Shown in pieces: positions 52,574 to 61,706 of a DNA stretch of 64,000 nt. Within the stretch, counting starts at the first letter, position 1; each line of letters opens with the position of its first letter. The notes under the pieces were generated by a model. It was given only the letters and a program-made list of their open reading frames with translations, was not told the DNA's origin and did no database searches. Source of the stretch: Acetitomaculum ruminis DSM 5522 (GTDB lineage: Bacteria; Bacillota; Clostridia; Lachnospirales; Lachnospiraceae); contig NZ_FOJY01000017.1 in the NCBI RefSeq assembly GCF_900112085.1, positions 1 through 64,000 of the forward strand, read 5' to 3'. Made by a program: the position numbers and the translations under genes.

Positions 52574-54697
52574 TTACACTATCTTCAATCTACCTCCCAT
52601 TCTGCATAAGAATTCATTATTTATGGTTTCTGAATTATCTGCCACTACTACTGATTGTATTTCTTCTCCAGCATCTTTTCCTACTAATGTTACGATGCTT
52701 CCACATTTTGCCATTGGAATGTCCGTAATATCTATTATTAACTGATCCATGCATATTTTTCCAATAACTGCTGCCTTTTTACCTGATACAAGTACATAAT
52801 TATCGCAAAAGGATAAATTTCTGGGATATCCATCTCCATATCCAAGGGGAACTACGGCGATTTTACTATCTTGTTGTGCCACAAAGGCTCTGCCATAGCC
52901 TACACTTTCTCCCGCCTTTATATTTCTGGTTAATACTATTTTTGATCTTAATGAAAGGACAGGTTTTAAATCAAGCTTAAGCTTTGTTTTATCCTTTGGT
53001 GAGCTTAAGACTCCGTAAAGGCAGATTCCCGCTCTAACATAATCACATTCTATTTCCGGATAATTTAAAAATCCATAACTGCTTTGTATATGGGTTTTTG
53101 GCTTTTGACCATTTTCTTTAAGATAGTTAGTTACCTCAAAGAATCTTTTTATCTGTAATTTTGTAAATTCCACATCGCTTTCTTCGTAACTGTCTGCCAC
53201 ACACAAATGAGAAAATATTCCATCAATTTTAAGATTTTTCATGGAAAATGCCTTTAATATTTTTTCTTTATCCTGATAGGAAAATCCCAGTCTGTGCATA
53301 CCGGTATCCACCTTTAGGTGGGTTTTTACCTTGTAACCTTGTTCATTAAGTTTTTTAGCATAGTCATAATCAATAAGAGACTGGGTAATATCATACTTTG
53401 AAAGTCTTTTTGCCTCCAGTGGTGAGGTGTAGCCAAGTATTAATATTTCTCCTTTTACTCCGTAATTTCTTAAACTTATAGCCTCATCAATTGTTGCCAC
53501 TGCAAAGGCAGATACCCCCATTTTACAAAGGTTTGTGGCAATTTCAAAGTCTCCGTGTCCATAGGCATTTGCCTTTACTACTGCCATTAACTTAGCTTTT
53601 TTAGGCATTGCCTTTTTTATTTCCCTTACATTTGACTTTAAATTTTTAATATTTATTTCAAGATAAGCCCTGTCTTTTAGAGATTCTCGGTTTTTATTTT
53701 CAGATTTAAGTTTTTTTCTTATCTTATCCACAAACAAGGCGAATATTATTGACAGTACGCAAACTTCAAAATAGAATAAAAGGCTATTTTCTATTAGGAT
53801 TTTTAGAGCTGTTATTTTTGAAATAAGTCTTATGAAAACTATCATTAATGGATGAATAATATAAACAATAAGACTAATCCTTCCCAGACCTTTTAAACGT
53901 TTTTTCCTGAAATTTAAAAGAAAGTTGAACAAAAACCACATACAAGGAATCAGGAAAATATACATGGCATCATGTCTTTTTAAATTAAGATTGTTTATAA
54001 TAAGAGCTTCTATAAGCATTAAAGTAAAAAAGATTCCAAAACCTATAAGGCTTTTTTTAAGAGAAATAATCTTTTCTTTATCACTTATATATCCCCCCAG
54101 CAAAAAAAATACCGGAGCAAAAAACAATCCGTTTCTTGTGTAATCACTTACCTGAAATATTAAATCATAAAAGGATTTTAATACCGGGATTTTACATGCC
54201 AGATTATAATAACTGTCTCCCATTAAACCCAAAATGTATAAAATTAAAAGTATTATAAAGGATTTTTGATAATCAAATTTCTTTAAAAGATACCAGACAA
54301 GGCTTGCTGCCATAATTGATGCCGGAAGATACCACAAATGATACATGGTTCCGTCAAATACTGTATCTTTTATTATATTTGGCAAAAGATTATCCACTTT
54401 AAAATAGCCTGTATAAATATTTAAAGGTATATAAATTATTATGGCTATGGCATAATAAAAGGCTGTCTTTTTTTGAAAATTTATTAAATTGCTGTCATCT
54501 TTTCTATATCTTGTAATGAGGAAAAATCCTGTGGTCATAAAAAAGAAGGGAACTGCAAGGCGACCTATAACCCTTTCTAATATTAAATTTCCCGTTTCTG
54601 TGTAGGTTATAAGAGGAGCAGTGTGTATTGCTACAATTAACAGTGCAGCTATTATTCTAAAATAATCTATTGCTATATATTTTTCTTTTTTAAGCAT
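52574..54697 (-). CDS. vanT: VanT-type membrane serine racemase (acyltransferase-3 domain fused to alanine racemase)
   Basis: Supplies D-Ser for peptidoglycan precursors ending in D-Ala-D-Ser. Residues 1 to about 340 form an acyltransferase-3 membrane domain (YFRIIAALLIVAIHTAPL, about ten helices) thought to take part in serine handling. The rest is a PLP racemase of alanine racemase type: YLEINIKNLKSNVREIK, PLP-lysine motif VVKANAYGHGD near 374 and AGICLYGVL. The fold-type III catalytic Tyr region is in ESVGYGRAFV. At 707 residues it matches the VanT fusion. It overlaps vanXY by eight bases and ends the operon. Confidence 0.93.
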   Translation of the reverse strand: MLKKEKYIAIDYFRIIAALLIVAIHTAPLITYTETGNLILERVIGRLAVPFFFMTTGFFLITRYRKDDSNLINFQKKTAFYYAIAIIIYIPLNIYTGYFKVDNLLPNIIKDTVFDGTMYHLWYLPASIMAASLVWYLLKKFDYQKSFIILLILYILGLMGDSYYNLACKIPVLKSFYDLIFQVSDYTRNGLFFAPVFFLLGGYISDKEKIISLKKSLIGFGIFFTLMLIEALIINNLNLKRHDAMYIFLIPCMWFLFNFLLNFRKKRLKGLGRISLIVYIIHPLMIVFIRLISKITALKILIENSLLFYFEVCVLSIIFALFVDKIRKKLKSENKNRESLKDRAYLEINIKNLKSNVREIKKAMPKKAKLMAVVKANAYGHGDFEIATNLCKMGVSAFAVATIDEAISLRNYGVKGEILILGYTSPLEAKRLSKYDITQSLIDYDYAKKLNEQGYKVKTHLKVDTGMHRLGFSYQDKEKILKAFSMKNLKIDGIFSHLCVADSYEESDVEFTKLQIKRFFEVTNYLKENGQKPKTHIQSSYGFLNYPEIECDYVRAGICLYGVLSSPKDKTKLKLDLKPVLSLRSKIVLTRNIKAGESVGYGRAFVAQQDSKIAVVPLGYGDGYPRNLSFCDNYVLVSGKKAAVIGKICMDQLIIDITDIPMAKCGSIVTLVGKDAGEEIQSVVVADNSETINNEFLCRMGGRLKIV

Positions 54698-55448
54698 TTT
54701 CTCTCCCCCAAAGTGTTATTATAAAGCCATCAACATTGTTTCCGGAAAGCTCATAATTTAAGCCTTCCGGAATCTGTAACAAGGTCTTATCTTTCTTTGC
54801 AGGAAGGAAATATATTTCAAAAGTTTCTTCTTTGCTGTTTTTAAATATATATTTTTTTTCATTGTCATATTCTTTTATAAAATCAATGTATTCTTCAAGA
54901 CAAAAACCTTTTTCTTTTATTATTTTTGAATGGGGATATCCCAGATATCTAAAATGCCATGGCTCTTTTGATATTTTTGTTATTTCTTCTTTTTCTTTTT
55001 GATAACGCTCAATAAAACCGTAATCACAGGCAAGTTTTCGAAATTCTTCACATATTCCATCATAAGGAAAATCAGGACAAATAAAGTCTATCTCCTCTTT
55101 TTTTAATCCTAAATCTATAGCTAAACCTGTATGATGTTCACTGCAACCTGGAATGGCAACATATTTTCTTGTAAATTCTTCGCCACTTTCTCTTATAGAA
55201 TCATTCCAGATATTTTTTTGTTCTTCTAAGGAGCGATAGCCACTTACATATACTATCTTCCCCTTAGCTGATATTTTTTTTATTATTTTTTCTAATATAT
55301 CAACTACATCATTTTTTAAATAAATATCAGAATCTTCTAGAGGTTTTAAATCATTTATTTCAAATTTTTTAAGAGGATAATACTCATTTACAAGAATTAG
55401 ATTTCCTTTGTATATATCTTTGTTTTCTAAAATAATTTCTCTAATCAT
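54690..55448 (-). CDS. vanXY: VanXY-type D,D-dipeptidase/D,D-carboxypeptidase
   Basis: Zinc peptidase that removes D-Ala-D-Ala dipeptide and the terminal D-Ala of precursors, so that only D-Ala-D-Ser ends remain. The 252 residues include VSGYRSLEEQKNIW, zinc motif SEHHTGLAIDLG (His and Asp) and EPWHFRYLG (catalytic Glu and zinc His). It has no signal peptide or membrane anchor, as in VanXY and unlike VanY. It overlaps the ligase gene by four bases and vanT by eight, so the three are translated together. Confidence 0.9.
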   Translation of the reverse strand: MIREIILENKDIYKGNLILVNEYYPLKKFEINDLKPLEDSDIYLKNDVVDILEKIIKKISAKGKIVYVSGYRSLEEQKNIWNDSIRESGEEFTRKYVAIPGCSEHHTGLAIDLGLKKEEIDFICPDFPYDGICEEFRKLACDYGFIERYQKEKEEITKISKEPWHFRYLGYPHSKIIKEKGFCLEEYIDFIKEYDNEKKYIFKNSKEETFEIYFLPAKKDKTLLQIPEGLNYELSGNNVDGFIITLWGRENA

Positions 55449-56494
55449 TTCAAATAAAGATCTATCAGCTTTTCAATGGTTTCTTCAAAGGACAGACCTG
55501 CTCCTTTCATCATATTTGGAAAACGGCTATGACTGGTAAATCCCGGAATAGTATTTACCTCGTTAAATACTATCTGGCCTTCTTTTGTATAAAACATATC
55601 TACTCTTGCAAAGCCTTTACAGCCTAATGCTCTGTATATTTTTACAGCTGTATCCTGTATTCTTTTTTCAGTTTTTGCATCTATTCTTGCAGGCATATGA
55701 ATCTTTGAGGTTTTTAGGGTATATTTTTCTGTATAATCAAAAAATCCACTGGATAATTCTATTTCATCTACTCTTCCCACAATCAGCTCATCTATTCCAA
55801 GTATTCCGCATCCTACTTCAAATCCTTCAATGTTTTCTTCTACAATTACCAAGTTGTCGTGTTCTAAGGCTAAATTTATGGCATTTTCTAATTCATCCTT
55901 TCCTAAAACCTTTGTTATTCCAAAGGATGAGCCTGCCCTTACAGGTTTTACAAATACCGGAAAGTCCAGTTCTTCTTCTATTTGTCTTATTGCTTTATCC
56001 TTATTTATTTCATTAAAGGTAATTGATTTTGGAACTTTTATATTTTCTAAGCTTACTATTTTATGGGCTTTATCCTTGTCCATGCAAAGAGCCGAAGATA
56101 AAGTATCGCACCCGGCTACAGGTATTTGTGCCAGTTCAAACATTCCTTGTAAGGTTCCATCTTCTCCGTTTTTTCCATGTAAAATAGGAATAACTAAATC
56201 AATGGAAATTATATTTATTTTGTCCTTATCAAATTCTAAAAATCCTTTATTACAAGGATTTAAGGATACCGATACTTCTTTTAGATTTTCAATATCTTCT
56301 AACCATTCATCTTTTGCTATTTTTTTCATTTCTCCGGTATAGTGAAACCACTTACCGCTTCTGCTTATTCCAATGGGAAGTATTTCGTATTTTTCACCAT
56401 TAATATTTTCCATAACTGATGATGCTGACTGTAATGACACTTCATATTCTGAGGAATTACCTCCAAAAATTACTGCTATATTTTTTTTCTTCAT
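55445..56494 (-). CDS. vanG: VanG-type D-alanine--D-serine ligase
   Basis: ATP-grasp ligase forming D-Ala-D-Ser. At 349 residues it has the VanG length. Motifs: IAVIFGGNSSEYEVSLQSA, ILHGKNGEDGTLQG, VFVKPVRAGSSFG and NEVNTIPGFTSHSRFP. The omega-loop region FFDYTEKYTLKTSKIH is the D-Ala-D-Ser type, not the D-Lac type with its histidine or the typical Ddl sequence. The ATG at 56494 follows AAGGGAG; the frame's 27 extra codons are rejected. First gene of the operon. The call of D-Ser over D-Ala is from family knowledge. Confidence 0.9.
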   Translation of the reverse strand: MKKKNIAVIFGGNSSEYEVSLQSASSVMENINGEKYEILPIGISRSGKWFHYTGEMKKIAKDEWLEDIENLKEVSVSLNPCNKGFLEFDKDKINIISIDLVIPILHGKNGEDGTLQGMFELAQIPVAGCDTLSSALCMDKDKAHKIVSLENIKVPKSITFNEINKDKAIRQIEEELDFPVFVKPVRAGSSFGITKVLGKDELENAINLALEHDNLVIVEENIEGFEVGCGILGIDELIVGRVDEIELSSGFFDYTEKYTLKTSKIHMPARIDAKTEKRIQDTAVKIYRALGCKGFARVDMFYTKEGQIVFNEVNTIPGFTSHSRFPNMMKGAGLSFEETIEKLIDLYLK

Positions 56495-56874
56495 TTTTTT
56501 CTCCCTTTCTTTGTACGGATTTATAATTGCAAAAATATTTTTCTTGCTTTCATAATTAAATTCTAGCAACAACAAAAGAATTCTTTATTATCAAAAATAA
56601 AAGGTTTCTTGTAATTTTTTTTAAGATTTTCTTATTTTATCTCTCTATTTTTTGCAAACGCCTTTATTTTTCTGATTTTATCGAGGGATTTCTTATTTTT
56701 GATATATTAAATATTTTTGTGAACAATATGAGATTTTTTTTATTATTTGTTATCTATTTGATTTTTGTCTAATTTATTAAATTTATATATTTGTGCTTAA
56801 TAATTATCAATTAATTATTGATATATTCCGAAATATATTACGGAATTTCTAAAAATAAAAGGTTAAGGGAGTAA
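56495..56874. promoter_or_regulatory. Divergent control region between vanG and the ANTAR regulator gene
   Basis: A 380-base AT-rich gap. On the regulator side are two inverted repeats: AATAATTA-N5-TAATTATT (56799-56819) and ATTCCG-N11-CGGAAT (56824-56846), the latter just before the ribosome site. No consensus promoter was found for vanG; the best is TTGCAA with TAAGAA at 17 bases. No T-box, riboswitch or VanR-like repeat was recognised. Confidence 0.5.
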
Positions 56875-57462
56875 ATGTGGAAAATGAAAATTATGATTAT
56901 TGATGAGGATTTGGATGCGCGTCTGAATATCAAATGTTTTATGGAAAATGCTGATAATGAGGTAGTTGCGGAGGGAACGGACGGTTTTGATGCCATTTAT
57001 CTTTCAAGGCAGTTTAATCCTGAAGTTACCATATTTGATGTTGAAACGCCTGTGGCAGAGGATTTCAACGCTCTTAGGGTTATTCATGAGGAAAAAAACA
57101 GTAAGGCTATTGTTCTTATGACTTCTTCTTACGACAGTAGTCTTTTGTCAAAGGCTAAGGATTTAGGGGTTTTGGGATATCTTGTTAAGCCTGTAAGTAA
57201 TGCCCAGACTCTTGTTTCTACCTGTGAAATCGCCTTGTCCAATGCCCTTAAGCTGGAAAAAATTCAGCATGATTTATCTCTTATGGAAAAAAGGCTGGCT
57301 GACAGGAAGGTTATTGAAAAAGCCAAGGGTTATCTTATGAAAGCCGAGTGTCTTTCTGAGGATCATGCCTATAAAAAAATAAGATTATTAAGTATGGAGA
57401 AGAAATGCTCCATGGGAACTGTTTCAGAGATTATATTAAAAAACTGCGGTGAAATCTGCTAG
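56875..57462 (+). CDS. ANTAR-domain response regulator (EutV-like)
   Basis: A 195-residue RNA-binding antiterminator type regulator. A receiver domain (KIMIIDEDLDARLNIKCFM, phospho-acceptor Asp in TIFDVETP, GYLVKP with the conserved Lys) is joined by a short helix to an ANTAR domain (about residues 135-190, KVIEKAKGYLMKAECLSEDHAYKKI). ANTAR proteins bind paired hairpins in leader RNAs. The gene is divergent from vanG and convergent with the eut operon. No sensor kinase is adjacent. AGGGAG precedes the ATG closely; an ATG three codons on is possible. Target inferred to be eut, not proven. Confidence 0.88.
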   Translation: MWKMKIMIIDEDLDARLNIKCFMENADNEVVAEGTDGFDAIYLSRQFNPEVTIFDVETPVAEDFNALRVIHEEKNSKAIVLMTSSYDSSLLSKAKDLGVLGYLVKPVSNAQTLVSTCEIALSNALKLEKIQHDLSLMEKRLADRKVIEKAKGYLMKAECLSEDHAYKKIRLLSMEKKCSMGTVSEIILKNCGEIC

Positions 57463-57473
57463 TTTTTTCTCCT

Positions 57474-57511
57474 AAAAAAGGCTTTAGATGAACAAATCTA
57501 AAGCTTTTTTA
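57474..57511. terminator. Bidirectional terminator between the ANTAR gene and the eut operon
   Basis: GCTTTAGAT and ATCTAAAGC (57481-57504) form a nine-pair stem with A-run on the left and six T residues on the right, so it works for both convergent transcripts. Confidence 0.92.
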
Positions 57512-58057
57512 TATGAAAATTGCTGAAACGGCAAGTTCGTATTCTGGAAGTTTGTTGGAACACCAGATTAGTTTTATATCAAAGAAATCTTTAAGTATTT
57601 TTGCTATATCAAATCCAAAGGCTGTTATGGAATATCTTCTATACATTGGATATCTGCAGGGCTTGTTTTCTAATCTGTGACAGCTTTTACAGTTTAGACA
57701 TCTTCCTGCTATTAACATTCTGGAATTTTCTAGATTTTCTTCTAAGTCATACATGGCTGTTGCTATCTGACCTTTTACTTTTTCATAGCTTTCTTCCCTG
57801 ATTTTTTTAATTTCTTCTAAATCCGGCTCTTTTTTCTCCAGATTATTTAAATAGGTGACTTTGGTTACGATGAAAATACCTGTATTATAAGCTTCTAAGT
57901 AGCATGCTGCATCAGGTGTTCCCGGAGGGCATGACCAGGCTTTGTTATAGTAGGGACAAAACTTACAAGCCTTAGTTACATCTGTTTTCATCATATACTC
58001 ACTTAGTATTTTTTCTTTTTTAATTGCCTTTACAAATACTTTTGCATCGTAATCCAT
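57509..58057 (-). CDS. DUF2284 metal-binding protein
   Basis: A 182-residue cysteine-rich protein. Cysteines come in two sets: KACKFCPYYNKAWSCPPGTP near residues 31-50, and GRCLNCKSCHRLENKPC near 118-134. This is the pattern of DUF2284 proteins thought to bind metal or iron-sulfur clusters. It is the last gene of the microcompartment operon, 21 bases after eutQ. Some members sit near corrinoid enzymes, which would suit a B12-dependent ethanolamine pathway, but a function is not established. Confidence 0.82.
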   Translation of the reverse strand: MDYDAKVFVKAIKKEKILSEYMMKTDVTKACKFCPYYNKAWSCPPGTPDAACYLEAYNTGIFIVTKVTYLNNLEKKEPDLEEIKKIREESYEKVKGQIATAMYDLEENLENSRMLIAGRCLNCKSCHRLENKPCRYPMYRRYSITAFGFDIAKILKDFFDIKLIWCSNKLPEYELAVSAIFI

Positions 58058-58078
58058 AAGTCACCTTTTCCTTTATTT

Positions 58079-58525
58079 TTATGCTAAATCTGCCCAGTTT
58101 GCCGGATATACGAAATATGCATATCTGGTTTTATTCGGTGTCTGGAAATGAATATGGGTGTTTTTTGGAATGTATATTATTTCACCCGGTCCTGCTGATA
58201 CGACTCTTCCGTCTACTTCTATCTCTAATGTTCCGTCTATTACCATGTCGTATTCATCATAGGTAAGGGTCCATTCAAAGCTTGTATGATCAAGCTCCAT
58301 TATGCCACATCCCATTCTCGGGGCTTCTTCTAAGGTAAGTACATCTTTTAGTGCCACACCTTCCTGTTCAAAAGGCTCGCATTTTACCGTGGAAGTTGCC
58401 ACTTTTATTATTCCGCTTTTATCTTTTTCTTTGACAAAATCTTCTTCCTTTTTACAAGAACAAGAAACTGACTCTGTCAAAACTTTTTTTACTATTTCAC
58501 GAATAAGTTCTTCACTTACATTCAT
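58079..58525 (-). CDS. eutQ: EutQ-type cupin protein with targeting helix
   Basis: A 148-residue ethanolamine utilisation protein. The N-terminal amphipathic helix SEELIREIVKKVLTES looks like a microcompartment encapsulation peptide, followed by a cysteine-containing linker. The C-terminal cupin barrel has LDHTSFEWTLTYDEYDMVIDG and GEIIYIPKNTHIHF. EutQ of Salmonella has been linked to acetate kinase activity; that role is not visible here. It follows eutH by 16 bases with AAGGAG before the ATG. Confidence 0.88.
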   Translation of the reverse strand: MNVSEELIREIVKKVLTESVSCSCKKEEDFVKEKDKSGIIKVATSTVKCEPFEQEGVALKDVLTLEEAPRMGCGIMELDHTSFEWTLTYDEYDMVIDGTLEIEVDGRVVSAGPGEIIYIPKNTHIHFQTPNKTRYAYFVYPANWADLA

Positions 58526-58541
58526 TACGACTTCTCCTTTC

Positions 58542-59759
58542 TTAAGCTTTTTCTTTTACCTTATCAAGAAGTTTAGGAGAAAGTATATTTGCAAGTATCA
58601 AAGCTGTTATACCGGCTACTAATTTACCCACTATAACCGGGAATATCATGTCTGAATTTACACCGGCAGTAAATCCTAAGTGATCTCCAAATACAAAGGC
58701 CGCACTTACAGCAAAAGCGACATTCAATAATTTTCCTTTTGGATTCATTTCTCCCATTATATTAAACATGGCAATGTTGTTGGCAAGGTTTGCAACCAGT
58801 CCGGCTGAACCTTTTTCATCCATGCCAAGTTTGCTTCCGATGGCATTTAATGCTTTTCCGAATGTATTGGTTATCCATTTAACCATTGGGAATGCTCCGA
58901 TTAATACTATTGAAATCTGACCACAGGTTAAAAGTCCGGACTCTAAAGGTACTACCCCGTCTGCATCTGCTTCTACCATGATGTTCATTAACGGGAATTT
59001 TATTCCTGTTTCATATTCAAATACTGCTATTGCTGTGAATATGGTAATTATTATGGTTACGGCATTACCAAAATGGTTGAATCCGTTTATCATTTTGTCC
59101 GGAATTACCCATAAACCTACTACGATTAATCCTGCAATTACAATAACCGGAATAAGGTTTATTACTATTGTAAGTATGTCAATTTTATATTTTGTTATGT
59201 TCATAACAAGTCCACCACAAATACATCCTATAGGTACTGTTATAAGACCGGCTAATATACCTGCTCCAAGGTATGGTCTGTCTTCTTTTTTTATGATGGA
59301 TAAAGCTACCGGGATTGTAAATACTATAGTTGGTCCCATCATTGTTCCTAAGATAAGACCTGAGAAGTTACCTATTGTTTCATTTCCCGCCATACTCATG
59401 GCAAGAGGATAACCACCCATGTCACAGGCTAAAAGGGTTGTGGCAAACATGGAAGGGTCTGCTCCAACAAGCTGATATATAGGTACAATAATTGGTGAAA
59501 GCAATAAGCTAAGTACCGGTGCTGCTGCAACTACACCTGCCATTGCTATTGCAAGAGGTCCCATAGCATTAAAGCCTTCTTCAAATTCCTGGCCGTAGCC
59601 TTTTTTATTTCCAAGAATTCTGTCTACGGCTCCTACTAACATAAATATCATCATTATAAAAATGATTATCTTATTTACTGACAAATCGCCTATCCATTCA
59701 TTAAAGCTGTCAGTAAAGGCACTGACATTGGTCAATTCTTTTACCAAATCATCAAACAT
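58542..59759 (-). CDS. eutH: Ethanolamine permease EutH
   Basis: A membrane protein of about 405 residues with ten or more helices. Long hydrophobic stretches (INKIIIFIMMIFMLVGAVDR, MGPLAIAMAGVVAAAPVLSL) and motifs ATTLLACDMGGYPLAMSMAG and NNIAMFNIMGEMNPKGKLLN fit the EutH family. It imports protonated ethanolamine, needed at low external concentration. The ATG at 59759 follows GGAGG; the frame's 12 extra codons are rejected. Its presence is the strongest sign that this compartment handles ethanolamine. Confidence 0.94.
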   Translation of the reverse strand: MFDDLVKELTNVSAFTDSFNEWIGDLSVNKIIIFIMMIFMLVGAVDRILGNKKGYGQEFEEGFNAMGPLAIAMAGVVAAAPVLSLLLSPIIVPIYQLVGADPSMFATTLLACDMGGYPLAMSMAGNETIGNFSGLILGTMMGPTIVFTIPVALSIIKKEDRPYLGAGILAGLITVPIGCICGGLVMNITKYKIDILTIVINLIPVIVIAGLIVVGLWVIPDKMINGFNHFGNAVTIIITIFTAIAVFEYETGIKFPLMNIMVEADADGVVPLESGLLTCGQISIVLIGAFPMVKWITNTFGKALNAIGSKLGMDEKGSAGLVANLANNIAMFNIMGEMNPKGKLLNVAFAVSAAFVFGDHLGFTAGVNSDMIFPVIVGKLVAGITALILANILSPKLLDKVKEKA

Positions 59760-59778
59760 AAAACTACCTCCTATTTTT

Positions 59779-60318
59779 CTAAAGAAGTGAGTCAAACACC
59801 TGCTTTGAAGGTCTTGGAATAACTGTACTTTGAACGAATAATTCTCTGTTTTCGCTGGCTGCTTTTACAGCTGCTCTTACTGCTCCTACATCTCCTGTGA
59901 TTGTAAAGAAGCCTTTACCACCTATTGCATAACCGGTTCTTACTTCTATAAGTTTTACCTGAGCTGCCTTTACGGCATCATCTGCCGCTAATATGGCTGA
60001 AGCTATGGAATAAAATTCCACTACTCCCACTGCACCTCTTTCGTCTATTGTAGCTGAGCCGGTAAGTGCCGGTATAAGCTGCTCATGCACATTTGATATT
60101 TGAAGCGTATCTACAACATATTCCGCTCCCTGAAGTATTCCTTCTTTCATGGATGCTTTTACATCTCCGGTGTCTCCTCCTACTATTATCATATATTTTC
60201 CAGGGCAGACAGTAGATGATTTAAGCAAATCCACCTGGGCTGCTTTTACCATGTAATCACTGGTCTCTATCCCCCTGGCTATACTTGAAAGTTCTACCAT
60301 TCCGATTGATTTGCTCAA
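59779..60318 (-). CDS. pduT: Tandem-domain BMC shell protein, PduT type with iron-sulfur cysteine
   Basis: A 179-residue trimeric shell protein of two BMC folds. The first (GMVELSSIARGIETSDYMVK) and second (GVVEFYSIASAILAADDAVK) are each followed by a KAAQV helix end. Cysteine 38 in the sequence TVCPGKYM occupies the pore position that holds a [4Fe-4S] cluster in PduT. It should pass electrons across the shell to or from PduS. The start is TTG, seven bases after GGGGGG, and overlaps the end of pduS by four bases. Confidence 0.9.
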   Translation of the reverse strand: MSKSIGMVELSSIARGIETSDYMVKAAQVDLLKSSTVCPGKYMIIVGGDTGDVKASMKEGILQGAEYVVDTLQISNVHEQLIPALTGSATIDERGAVGVVEFYSIASAILAADDAVKAAQVKLIEVRTGYAIGGKGFFTITGDVGAVRAAVKAASENRELFVQSTVIPRPSKQVFDSLL

Positions 60319-61673
60319 AGATTATCCCCCCTTTTACTTATTACTATTTTTGTATCTGTTACATCTGTTACAAGTCCATCTATTCCACAATGTATATTTG
60401 CGGAAAGTCCCTCAGCCGCTTTTGCAACTAAATCTCCCTTATTTACGCTGTCTCCTTTTGAAACCACGGCAGATGCCGGTTTTCCGATATGCTGTGAAAG
60501 AGGAATTATGCATTCTTCCGGCTCAAATTCTATTAAATCATTTGGACTTTTATGGGTGTCATATTCTGACAATCCAAGTCTTGCTATAAGCCTTTCAGTA
60601 GGTATTTTGTGTATATCTACACCGCTTCTTGCCTGAGGGGATGTATTTTTTGGAACATCTATCCCCCTTTGTCTTAATTTGCCCTTAATGTATTCATTCA
60701 TTCTTCTAGGAGATAATCCCATAGGACAAGAAAACATCTCACAAGCTCCACAAGAGCAGCAATTTGCGGCACTTCCAAATATTTCAAGGTAACTGTCATT
60801 GTCTGTTATGTTTTCTTCTCTCCAGACATTTCGCATAACCTTGTTTGGAAATACATCATGACCTATCAGATATCTTGGACATAAATCTGTACACATTCTG
60901 CATTGTATACATACGCTGGCTGCCTGTCTTATCATGGTTCTTAAAGGTAAATTAGACCTTCTTACAAGGTAATGGTCTGATGGAATAACTAAAAGATTTC
61001 CCGTTGTTTTTGTCACAACAGCTTCTTCTATCGCCTTCTTATCTGAAAGCATTTTGCCCATCATTGGTCCTCCCATTATGACACTGTAATCTTTCGGTCT
61101 TATATTTACTTTTTCTAAAATCTTTAAAACAGGTGTGCCCACTGGAACATGAAACATTTTTATCTCATTTACATCTCCGGTAACTGAAAGGTATTTCCAG
61201 TCCACAGGCTTTCCTTCTAAGGCATCTGCAACTGAAAGAACTGTTCCTACATTTGATACCACACATCCCACATCCAAAGGCAATCCCCTTTCAGGAACGC
61301 TTCTTCTTGTGACCTGCTCTACTAATGACTGCTCATCTCCTGCAGGATAAAATGTCCTTATTTTGAATATTGTTACATTACTGTTTAATTCTTTTATTGC
61401 CTCTTCTACGGCTTTTATTTCCTCATGGTAATGATCTTTTAATACAATAACCGGTTTATCGGCGTTTAAATGAGCTGCAATTTTTCCTACGGTATCCACA
61501 AGCCTTTGGGCCTGACTTCTGCATAAATATTTATCCGTCTCTATAAGCGGTTCACATTCAGCGGCATTTACAAGAAAATACTCACTTTGGGCCTTTAACT
61601 TTATATGAGTTGGAAATCCGGCTCCACCGGCTCCTACTACTCCACAAGCCTCAACCGCCTCTAATAATTCCAT
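60315..61673 (-). CDS. pduS: PduS-type flavo-iron-sulfur oxidoreductase (RnfC-like)
   Basis: A 452-residue protein. GVVGAGGAGFPTHIKLKAQ at the N-terminus is the nucleotide/FMN region of the RnfC/NuoF fold, followed by an SLBB domain (FHVPVGTPVLKILEKV). Two ferredoxin-like clusters follow, CIQCRMCTDLCPRYL and CCSCGACEMFSCPMGL, each with four cysteines. A C-terminal barrel has HCGIDGLVTDV. PduS is known as a cobalamin reductase and electron carrier. Together with PduT it forms an electron conduit for the compartment. Confidence 0.93.
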   Translation of the reverse strand: MELLEAVEACGVVGAGGAGFPTHIKLKAQSEYFLVNAAECEPLIETDKYLCRSQAQRLVDTVGKIAAHLNADKPVIVLKDHYHEEIKAVEEAIKELNSNVTIFKIRTFYPAGDEQSLVEQVTRRSVPERGLPLDVGCVVSNVGTVLSVADALEGKPVDWKYLSVTGDVNEIKMFHVPVGTPVLKILEKVNIRPKDYSVIMGGPMMGKMLSDKKAIEEAVVTKTTGNLLVIPSDHYLVRRSNLPLRTMIRQAASVCIQCRMCTDLCPRYLIGHDVFPNKVMRNVWREENITDNDSYLEIFGSAANCCSCGACEMFSCPMGLSPRRMNEYIKGKLRQRGIDVPKNTSPQARSGVDIHKIPTERLIARLGLSEYDTHKSPNDLIEFEPEECIIPLSQHIGKPASAVVSKGDSVNKGDLVAKAAEGLSANIHCGIDGLVTDVTDTKIVISKRGDNL

Positions 61674-61706
61674 AACATCACCGCCCTTTTTTATTATTTT
61701 TTATGA

